This document shows positions 1 through 4,110 of a stretch of 6,169 bases of DNA, in pieces. The position numbers and the translations under genes were made by a program. Positions within the stretch are counted from its first letter, which is position 1, and the number at the start of each line of letters is the position of its first letter. Under the pieces are notes generated by a model, which searched no databases, was not told the DNA's origin, and saw only the letters and a program-made list of their open reading frames with translations. The DNA is from JBBRMY01 sp038230595 (GTDB lineage Bacteria; Bacteroidota; Ignavibacteria; Tepidaquicellales; Tepidaquicellaceae): the NCBI GenBank assembly GCA_038230595.1, contig JBBRMY010000146.1, forward strand, positions 1 through 6,169. The letters are read 5' to 3'.

Positions 1-1260
1 TGTAAAATTTCAGACAGGAAGGTTGCTATTATCCAGGATCTTCAGGGTCCGAAAATACGGGTTGGTATGCTGAAAAGCGGGCAGATTTTTCTTCCCGAAG
101 GAAATGAGATCAGAATTACTTCCGATGATGTTGAAGGTGATGAATTCCTGATCTCAACTACGTATCCGGGATTTATTCAGGATCTTAAAGAAGGTGAAGT
201 TCTTCTTCTTGACGATGGAAATATAAAGCTTGAAGTTTCTTCTGTGAATCCGGCAAAGCGCGAGATAACATGCAGGATTGTTACAGGCGGAATTCTGAAA
301 GAGCATAAGGGTATCAATGCTCCGAACACTGCGCTCAGTCTCCCCTCTCTTACTGAAAAAGATTTTAAGGATCTTGCTTTCGGCATGGAGCATAATTTTG
401 ATTTTGTCGCTATGAGCTTTGTAAGAACTGCCGATGATATTAAGCTTCTGAAAGGGATCATAAAATCACAGGGGAAAAAAGCCCAGGTGATAGCAAAGAT
501 AGAGCGGCCCGAAGCTATAATAAATATCGATGCGATAATTGAAGAAGCTGATGTGATAATGATAGCTCGTGGTGATATGGGTGTGGAAATTTCTACTGAA
601 GATGTTCCTTTGCTTCAGAAAATGATAATCAAAAAATGTAATGAAAAGACGAAGCCTGTTATAACGGCTACGCAGATGCTGGAATCAATGATAGAAGCGC
701 CGACTCCGACAAGGGCTGAGGCTTCCGATATTGCAAATTCAATTCTTGACGGAACTGATTGTGTGATGCTTTCTGCAGAAACTTCTACGGGCGCATACCC
801 TATTGAAACTGTGAGGACGATGAAAAAGATTATCAAGAAGACTGAAACGATAAAGCCTTCAACTTTTTTCAATGATATTTTTGTGGAAGATTCGCCGGAA
901 AATACTTTACATACTATCTGCAATTCGGCGGTTATGATAGCAGTGCGGGTGAAGGCAAAGGTTATAATTACTGTAACTCTCGGCGGGATATCGGCAATGC
1001 TGCTTTCAAATCACAGACCGAGTGCGCAGATTATGGCTGTTAGCTTTGAAGAGTCAACTTTAAAAAAGCTGAAGCTTGTATGGGGTGTTGAGCCGCTGCT
1101 TATGGACCCGATTGATGATGTAAAGGAAATGGAAGAAAGCATAAAAAAGAAAATTTTAGATAATAAGCTTTTTGAAAAAGGCGACAGGATTGTTTTTGTG
1201 TCGCGTTTTCCTTCGATGAAGGACGCTGCAGTGAATATGATACAGGTGAGTCAGCTGTAA
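1..1260 (+). CDS. pyk: Pyruvate kinase, 5'-truncated by the window edge
   Basis: Pyruvate kinase transfers phosphate from phosphoenolpyruvate to ADP, giving pyruvate and ATP in the last step of glycolysis in the cytoplasm. The frame is open from base 1, so the ATG at 67 is an internal Met: the codons before it encode IIQDLQGPKIRVG, the conserved end of the first A-domain segment. The window holds 419 residues; the family is usually about 470-480, so roughly 55-60 N-terminal residues lie upstream. Numbering from window residue 1, the B domain covers about 20-95. The catalytic signature AKIERPE has its lysine near residue 166, followed by IARGDMGVE (189-196), which holds metal-binding Glu/Asp positions. 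KPVITATQMLESM and TRAEASDIANSILDG follow, with SAETSTGAYP after them. The C domain starts near residue 280 and keeps GGISAMLLSNHRPSA, but the usual glycine-rich loop near the C-terminus is replaced by FVSRFPSMKDAAVNMI. The next gene lies 1.27 kb away, so no operon is evident downstream. Confidence 0.97.
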   Translation, partial: CKISDRKVAIIQDLQGPKIRVGMLKSGQIFLPEGNEIRITSDDVEGDEFLISTTYPGFIQDLKEGEVLLLDDGNIKLEVSSVNPAKREITCRIVTGGILKEHKGINAPNTALSLPSLTEKDFKDLAFGMEHNFDFVAMSFVRTADDIKLLKGIIKSQGKKAQVIAKIERPEAIINIDAIIEEADVIMIARGDMGVEISTEDVPLLQKMIIKKCNEKTKPVITATQMLESMIEAPTPTRAEASDIANSILDGTDCVMLSAETSTGAYPIETVRTMKKIIKKTETIKPSTFFNDIFVEDSPENTLHTICNSAVMIAVRVKAKVIITVTLGGISAMLLSNHRPSAQIMAVSFEESTLKKLKLVWGVEPLLMDPIDDVKEMEESIKKKILDNKLFEKGDRIVFVSRFPSMKDAAVNMIQVSQL

Positions 1261-1280
1261 GGTTTTATACAGCAATACTT

Positions 1281-1311
1281 TGTAGAGACGTGATTCATCC
1301 CGTCTGCTTTT
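1281..1311 (+). repeat. GAGACG-family palindrome after pyk, possible terminator
   Basis: The motif begins TGTAGAGACG 20 bases after the pyk stop codon. The stem AGACG.GAT / ATC.CGTCT (1286-1294 with 1297-1305) has one mismatch (T1291 against C1300) and is followed by GCTTTT. It is a degenerate copy of the perfect palindrome found after ypdA at 3516. The position and short T-run fit a weak intrinsic terminator, but membership in a dispersed repeat family is what the sequence shows directly. Confidence 0.6.
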
Positions 1312-1342
1312 GCCTCAGCATGTTATTCGCTGTTGGATTTTT

Positions 1343-1450
1343 CGCCGCTTCGCGGAAGTTTGGGATCCCTGCTTATCCCCGATAAAAACATTCGAGGATA
1401 AATTCCGGGATGACAAAATAGTATGGGGGATAACTTCGGGATGACAAAAT
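1343..1450. repeat. GGAAGTT module, copy 1
   Basis: This is the first of three copies of a module that starts CGCCGCTTCGCGGAAGTT, runs through GGGATCCCTGCTTATCCCC and an ATAAAAACATTCGAGGATAA segment, and ends with two direct repeats of about 22 bp of the form GATAA.T.CGGGATGACAAAAT (about 1397-1419 and 1429-1450). It contains small hairpins: CCGC/GCGG near 1345-1355, and CCCCGA paired with TTCGaGG across the A-rich loop. Copies 2 and 3 are at 1901-2007 and 2331-2410. No coding potential is apparent. Confidence 0.85.
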
Positions 1451-1456
1451 TCTATC

Positions 1457-1482
1457 GGCTGTTGATGTTTTCACCAACAGCC
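1457..1482. repeat. GTTGGTG hairpin next to nested element A
   Basis: The arms GGCTGTTGATG (1457-1467) and CACCAACAGCC (1472-1482) pair around a TTTT loop with one A.C mismatch. The same hairpin, as drawn or inverted with an AAAA loop, recurs at 1662-1705 (interrupted), 2219-2240, 3616-3649, 5369-5392 and 5471-5492. Confidence 0.8.
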
Positions 1483-1658
1483 ACGATATTTAGATAACGT
1501 TTTTAATTGCCCCGACCTTTAGGTCGGGGTACAGATTTTTTGTTTCAGGTTTTAGCCAAATCAATTAATAATAAAGGTTCGGCTAAAGCCGGTACTTTGC
1601 CTAAATGACCCCGACCTAAAGGTCGGGGCAAATAAAAGCAAATACATATATCAATGCC
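1481..1658. repeat. Nested inverted-repeat element, copy A
   Basis: The core runs 1510-1628. The left end is CCCCGACCTTTAGGTCGGGG (1510-1529) and the right end is CCCCGACCTAAAGGTCGGGG (1609-1628). Each end folds on itself into an 8-bp stem, and the two ends are exact reverse complements, so they also form 20-bp terminal inverted repeats. Inside lies a second pair, GGTTTTAGCC (1548-1557) and GGCTAAAGCC (1581-1590), again individually hairpin-forming and nearly complementary to each other. Conserved flanks outside the core are ATATTTAGATAACGTTT on the left and CAAATAAAAGCAAATACATA on the right, so the repeated unit is about 178 bp. It has no open frame of note and no transposase. Confidence 0.9.
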
Positions 1659-1661
1659 TCA

Positions 1662-1705
1662 GCTGTTGGTGTTTTAGTTTCGATTAATCGGGACGGCACC
1701 AATAG
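1662..1705. repeat. GTTGGTG hairpin interrupted by 21 bases
   Basis: The left arm GCTGTTGGTG plus TTTT (1662-1675) is separated from the right arm CACCAATAG (1697-1705) by 21 bases, AGTTTCGATTAATCGG plus GACGG. In other copies the two halves are directly joined. The insertion contains the near-palindrome CGATTAATCG. The right arm differs from the consensus by a C-to-T change. Confidence 0.65.
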
Positions 1706-1882
1706 TCACCATATTTAGATAACGTTTCTAATTGCCCCGACCTTTAGGTCGGGGTATAGATTTTTTGTTTCAGGCTTTAGCCTAATCAATACATAATAAA
1801 GGTTCGGCTAAAGCCTGTACTTTGCCTAAGAGACCCGACCTAAAGGTCGGGTCAAATAAAAGCAAATACATATATCATTGCC
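1706..1882. repeat. Nested inverted-repeat element, copy B
   Basis: The core runs 1735-1852. The left end is the intact CCCCGACCTTTAGGTCGGGG (1735-1754). The right end has lost one C in its left arm and carries a G-to-T change in its right arm. Together they give GACCCGACC / GGTCGGGTC (1832-1840 with 1845-1853), a perfect 9-bp stem around TAAA. Inner pair: GGCTTTAGCC (1773-1782) and GGCTAAAGCC (1806-1815), exact reverse complements. The flanks match copies A and C. Confidence 0.9.
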
Positions 1883-1900
1883 TACGCTGTTGGTGTTTTT

Positions 1901-2007
1901 CGCCGCTGCGCGGAAGTTCGGGATCCCTGCTTTTCCCCGATAAAAACTTTCGAGGATAAACTCCGGGATGACAAAATAGTGTGGGAATAACTCCGGGATG
2001 ACAAAAT
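1901..2007. repeat. GGAAGTT module, copy 2
   Basis: This is a second near-full-length copy of the module at 1343-1450, with scattered substitutions such as GCTTTTCCCC in place of GCTTATCCCC. As in copy 1 it is preceded by CGCTGTTGG (1885-1893) and followed by a degraded GTTG hairpin and a nested element, so the whole arrangement is duplicated, not just the module. Confidence 0.85.
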
Positions 2008-2037
2008 TCTATCCGTTGTTGATGTTTTTATTAACAG

Positions 2038-2214
2038 CCACCATATTTAAATAACGTTTCTAATTGCCCCGACCTTTAGGTCGGATATAGATTTTTTGTT
2101 TCAGGCTTTAGCCTAATCAATTCATAATAAAGGTTCGGCTAAAGCCGGTATTTTGTCTAAGTGACCCCGACCTAAAGGTCGGGGCAAATAAAAGCAAATA
2201 CAAATATCATTGCC
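2038..2214. repeat. Nested inverted-repeat element, copy C
   Basis: The core runs 2067-2184. The left end is damaged: CCCCGACCTTTAGGTCGG is followed by ATATAG where the others have GGTATAG, leaving a 6-bp stem (2069-2084). The right end CCCCGACCTAAAGGTCGGGG (2165-2184) is intact. The inner pair GGCTTTAGCC (2104-2113) and GGCTAAAGCC (2137-2146) is intact. The right flank CAAATAAAAGCAAATACA is conserved. Confidence 0.9.
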
Positions 2215-2218
2215 ACCG

Positions 2219-2240
2219 CTGTTGGTGTTTTCACCACCAG
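2219..2240. repeat. GTTGGTG hairpin closing the nested-element array
   Basis: CTGTTGGTG (2219-2227), a TTTT loop and CACCACCAG (2232-2240) pair with one mismatch. It sits directly after nested element C, as the interrupted hairpin sits after copy A. Confidence 0.7.
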
Positions 2241-2259
2241 ACAACTGAATGTTGTTTTT

Positions 2260-2282
2260 GTAGGGGCGAATAAACTTTCGCC
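2260..2282. repeat. GTAGGGGCGAA hairpin
   Basis: GGCGAA (2265-2270) pairs with TTCGCC (2277-2282). The preceding GTAGGG and the inverted CGCCCCTAC near 2455-2463 and 2494-2502 show that it belongs to a GTAGGGGCGA family with three members in this gap. Confidence 0.55.
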
Positions 2283-2292
2283 TTAAACCATT

Positions 2293-2322
2293 AACCTGAC
2301 AGGTTATTTTTCCTGTCAGGTT
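2293..2322. repeat. CTGACAGG hairpin, copy 1
   Basis: AACCTGACAGG (2293-2303) and CCTGTCAGGTT (2312-2322) form a perfect 11-bp stem with loop TTATTTTT. Two copies in the opposite orientation, with the loop complement AAAAATAA, lie at 3737-3766 and 3859-3888. Confidence 0.85.
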
Positions 2323-2330
2323 GCTTTTTA

Positions 2331-2410
2331 CCCGCTTCGCGGAAGTTCGGGATCCCTGCTTATTCCCGACAAAAACATTCGAGGATAAATTCCGGGATGA
2401 CAAAATAGTG
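2331..2410. repeat. GGAAGTT module, copy 3, truncated
   Basis: CGCTTCGCGGAAGTTCGGG through TTCCGGGATGACAAAATAG matches the first about 80 bases of copies 1 and 2. The second GGGATGACAAAAT direct repeat is missing, and the sequence then diverges into GTAAAGG. This copy is not followed by a nested element. Confidence 0.8.
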
Positions 2411-2424
2411 TAAAGGTTTTGTGC

Positions 2425-2459
2425 GGGCGATTCGTGGGGTACCCTCAGGGTCATCGCCC
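2425..2459. repeat. GGGCGAT hairpin of the GGGGCGA family
   Basis: GGGCGAT (2425-2431) pairs with ATCGCCC (2453-2459). The interior contains GGGTACCC and ACCCTCAGGGT, which can form a further short stem. The sequence continues into CTACA, matching the GTAGGGGCGA repeat read on the minus strand. Confidence 0.55.
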
Positions 2460-2478
2460 CTACATCAGATTTCCAATT

Positions 2479-2498
2479 GGGCAAATAATTATTCGCCC
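2479..2498. repeat. GGGC.AATAATTATT.GCCC palindrome
   Basis: GGGC (2479-2482) pairs with GCCC (2495-2498) around the perfect palindrome AATAATTATT, with a single A.C mismatch between them. It lies 28 bases before the ypdA start codon. A regulatory role is possible because of the position, but it resembles the other dispersed GGGGCGA repeats. Confidence 0.5.
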
Positions 2499-2525
2499 CT
2501 ACAAAATCATGTTTAAAATAAAACC

Positions 2526-3488
2526 ATGAAACCATACGATGTCATTATCATTGGAGCAGGTCCTATTGGATTAGCCTGTGGAATTGAAGCCAAAAAAGCC
2601 GGCTTGAAATTCCTAATTCTTGATAAGGGATGTATCGTCAATTCTATCTTCCATTATCCTTCTAACATGACCTTCTTTTCGACTTCAGAAAGGCTGGAGA
2701 TCGGTGGTATTCCTTTTGTATCTCATGGAGTAAAACCAACTCGCAAAGAAGCTTTAGATTATTACAGAAGGGCTGCAGATCACTACAAACTTAACGTTCA
2801 TACATACGAGAAAGTAAATTCTTTAACAGAAGAAGCTAACTTATATAAAATTATAACAGATAAAAGTGTTTACCTAACAAAGTTTATAATATTATCAACA
2901 GGTTTTTATGATACTATTAACAAAATGAATGTACCCGGAGAAGAGATTAAGAAAGTGCGACATTATTTTGATGAACCTCATCCTTATGCCTACACTAAAA
3001 CGGCAGTGATTGGTGCGGGTAATTCGGGAGTTGATACAGCTCTTGAGCTTTACCGGGTTGGAGCAGAAGTTACGATGATAATCAAGTATTCGGAGATAAA
3101 AAAAAGCATAAAATACTGGGTAAAGCCGGACATTGAGAATCGAATTAAAGAGGGCTCAATAAAGGCATATTTCAACTCGCAGGTTGAGAAAATAACTGAC
3201 ACAAGTATACATATAAAAGATATAAAGACCGGCAAGAAGACAGTCATTCCCAATGATTTCGTCTTTGCTATGACAGGATACAAGCCTGATTTCGACTTGC
3301 TTAAAGATGCAGGTCTTAAGATCAGGAACCATTGCCCCGTTTTCAATAAGAAGACTCACGAAACCAGCCGCAAGAATATTTACCTCGCCGGCGTTATTTG
3401 CAGCGGATTGGAGACCGATAAGCTGTTTATTGAAAATTCCAGGGAGCATTCGGTGATAATAGTTAAAGATATTTTGAAGAAATTGTAA
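2526..3488 (+). CDS. ypdA: YpdA-family bacillithiol disulfide reductase (FAD/NADPH)
   Basis: YpdA-family flavoproteins use NADPH to reduce oxidised bacillithiol (BSSB) in the cytoplasm, keeping the low-molecular-weight thiol pool reduced. The 320-residue length matches the family (about 320-330). Residues 7-15, IIIGAGPIG, are the FAD-binding Rossmann glycine motif; the acidic end of that fold is near ILDKG (31-35). NYP/SSS-like family blocks appear as HYPSNMTFFSTSERLEIGGIPF (43-64). A second dinucleotide motif, VIGAGNSGVD (161-170), fits NADPH. FAMTGYKPD (247-255) and IYLAGVICSG (285-294) are the usual C-terminal FAD contacts. There is no CxxC pair of the thioredoxin reductase type. The cysteine reported as conserved at position 14 in Staphylococcus aureus YpdA is Ile14 here; the nearest cysteine is Cys18. 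The ATG at 2526 is chosen because the Rossmann motif follows at once; no clear Shine-Dalgarno precedes it, only AAAATAAAACC. No neighbouring bacillithiol biosynthesis gene is visible. Confidence 0.88.
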   Translation: MKPYDVIIIGAGPIGLACGIEAKKAGLKFLILDKGCIVNSIFHYPSNMTFFSTSERLEIGGIPFVSHGVKPTRKEALDYYRRAADHYKLNVHTYEKVNSLTEEANLYKIITDKSVYLTKFIILSTGFYDTINKMNVPGEEIKKVRHYFDEPHPYAYTKTAVIGAGNSGVDTALELYRVGAEVTMIIKYSEIKKSIKYWVKPDIENRIKEGSIKAYFNSQVEKITDTSIHIKDIKTGKKTVIPNDFVFAMTGYKPDFDLLKDAGLKIRNHCPVFNKKTHETSRKNIYLAGVICSGLETDKLFIENSREHSVIIVKDILKKL

Positions 3489-3510
3489 TTTCGGATTACG
3501 AATTATTCAA

Positions 3511-3540
3511 TGTAGAGACGCGATTCATCGCGTCTGCTTT
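3511..3540 (+). terminator. GAGACG palindrome after ypdA, probable terminator
   Basis: AGACGCGAT (3516-3524) and ATCGCGTCT (3527-3535) form a perfect 9-bp GC-rich stem followed by GCTTTT, starting 27 bases after the ypdA stop. It is also a member of the GAGACG palindrome family that fills the rest of this gap, so the terminator role is inferred from position and structure. Confidence 0.5.
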
Positions 3541-3572
3541 TAGCATATACAAAATTAAACATCTATTAAATT

Positions 3573-3595
3573 CCCCCGAATGTTTCTATTGGGGG
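3573..3595. repeat. CCCCCGA hairpin
   Basis: CCCCCGA (3573-3579) pairs with TTGGGGG (3589-3595) including one G.T pair, around ATGTTTCTA. Its CCCGAATGTTT..AT portion resembles, on the opposite strand, the CCCCGATAAAAACATTCG part of the GGAAGTT modules in the pyk-ypdA gap. Confidence 0.55.
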
Positions 3596-3615
3596 TCCAG
3601 TGCATTAACAATAAT

Positions 3616-3649
3616 ACTCCGCCGTTGGTGTTTTCACCAACGGCGGAGT
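3616..3649. repeat. Perfect 15-bp GTTGGTG hairpin
   Basis: ACTCCGCCGTTGGTG (3616-3630) and CACCAACGGCGGAGT (3635-3649) form a perfect 15-bp stem with a TTTT loop. This is the longest and best-preserved member of the GTTGGTG family in the window, and could act as a strong bidirectional barrier between the convergent genes. Confidence 0.85.
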
Positions 3650-3657
3650 GGCACCTG

Positions 3658-3676
3658 AGACGCGAGCATCGCGTCT
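3658..3676. repeat. GAGACG palindrome, GCGA core
   Basis: AGACGCGA (3658-3665) pairs with TCGCGTCT (3669-3676) around GCA. It begins only 8 bases after the long GTTGGTG hairpin. Confidence 0.75.
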
Positions 3677-3694
3677 GTACAGCCTTCATTTTTT

Positions 3695-3816
3695 GAGACG
3701 TAAGATCTTACTTCTCTACGGTGTTTTTAAAAATGCAACCTGACAGGAAAAATAACCTGTCAGGTCAGTGTTATCCTTAGACGCGATGAATCGCGCCTGT
3801 ACATCCATTATTTTTA
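3695..3816. repeat. 122-bp tandem unit 1
   Basis: The unit consists of a GTAAGATCTTAC-core GAGACG palindrome (3695-3716, one mismatch because T3712 replaces G), a GGTGTTTTTAAAAATGC linker, the CTGACAGG hairpin copy 2 (3737-3766), and a GCGATGAATCGC-core palindrome (3779-3798). The first 90 bases (3695-3784) match 3817-3906 with only two differences, at 3712 and 3776, which points to a recent tandem duplication. Confidence 0.88.
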
Positions 3817-3936
3817 GAGACGTAAGATCTTACGTCTCTACGGTGTTTTTAAAAATGCAACCTGACAGGAAAAATAACCTGTCAGGTCAGTGTTATCTTT
3901 AGACGCAAATATGCGTCTCTACTCCTTTCATTTCTT
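3817..3936. repeat. 120-bp tandem unit 2
   Basis: The unit repeats the order of unit 1. It starts in a perfect 26-bp palindrome (3815-3840) with arms TAGAGACGTAAGA / TCTTACGTCTCTA. The CTGACAGG hairpin copy 3 follows (3859-3888). The last palindrome has a different core, AGACGCA..TGCGTCT with loop AATA (3901-3918), where unit 1 has GCGATGAATCGC. Confidence 0.88.
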
Positions 3937-3996
3937 GAGACGTAAGATCTTACGTCTCTACAACCTTCAATTACCAAGACGCGATGAATCGCGTCT
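3937..3996. repeat. Partial third unit: two GAGACG palindromes
   Basis: GAGACGTAAGATCTTACGTC plus TC (3937-3958) is a perfect palindrome identical to that of unit 2. The TGTTTTTAAAAATGC linker and the CTGACAGG hairpin are absent. After an 18-base spacer comes AGACGCGAT/ATCGCGTCT with loop GA (3977-3996), also perfect. Confidence 0.8.
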
Positions 3997-4014
3997 CTAC
4001 ATATTTTAAAATGT

Positions 4015-4056
4015 AAAATAAAAAAAGCCTGTCTCGATCTTCTCAAGACAGGCTTT
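4015..4056 (-). terminator. Intrinsic terminator of the 4111-5154 gene
   Basis: On the minus strand an 11-bp stem, AAAGCCTGTCT (reverse of 4046-4056) with its complement at 4024-4034, has an 11-base loop and runs into TTTTTTTATTTT (plus-strand A-run at 4015-4026). It lies 54 bases beyond the stop codon of the minus-strand gene, an ordinary position for a Rho-independent terminator. Confidence 0.9.
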
Positions 4057-4072
4057 AATAATATTAAAAACT

Positions 4073-4093
4073 CGTTCCGATGCTTTCGGAACG
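4073..4093. repeat. CGTTCCGA hairpin between stop codon and terminator
   Basis: CGTTCCGA (4073-4080) and TCGGAACG (4086-4093) form a perfect 8-bp stem with loop TGCTT. It has no T-run. It shares CTCGTTCC with the palindrome at 5593-5618, read in the other direction, so both may belong to a CGTTCC dispersed family. Confidence 0.65.
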
Positions 4094-4110
4094 TAAATCA
4101 AAAATAGATC

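Larger units (their letters stand above)
1261..2525. repeat. Gene-free repeat mosaic between pyk and ypdA
   Basis: This 1,265-bp stretch has no credible gene. It is built of recurring modules: hairpins of the type CTGTTGGTG-TTTT-CACCAACAG, a ~108-bp module beginning CGCCGC..GCGGAAGTT, and a ~177-bp module containing nested inverted repeats. The order read from left to right is: GTTGG half-hairpin (1329), GGAAGTT module, hairpin, nested element A, interrupted hairpin, nested element B, GTTGG half-hairpin (1885), GGAAGTT module, decayed hairpin (about 2013-2039), nested element C, hairpin (2219), other palindromes, and a truncated GGAAGTT module. Both flanking genes are on the plus strand, so the ypdA promoter should lie at the right end, but I cannot point to a convincing one. 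Confidence 0.85.

Noticed and set aside
154..923. Open frames of about 79-102 codons on the minus strand opposite pyk
   Set aside because: They are antisense to a strongly conserved enzyme and their translations show no domain; they are shadows of the pyk reading frame.
1510..1628. Nested element as a known riboswitch or attenuator
   Set aside because: It lies about 900 bases upstream of ypdA, occurs in three copies, and matches no riboswitch class I recognise.
1261..2525. Degenerate insertion sequence or transposon
   Set aside because: No transposase remnant could be read in any frame; only non-coding palindromic modules are present, so an IS call is not supported.
2122..2535. A 137-codon open frame on the minus strand across the repeat array and the ypdA start
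   Set aside because: It runs through the nested element C, the CTGACAGG hairpin and the truncated GGAAGTT module, has no ribosome binding site or recognisable domain, and overlaps the start of ypdA. Repeat content explains it.
3658..3996. Possible CRISPR array (regular GAGACG repeats)
   Set aside because: The repeats are short palindromes with variable cores, the sequences between them are themselves repeated rather than unique spacers, spacing is irregular, and no cas gene is present.
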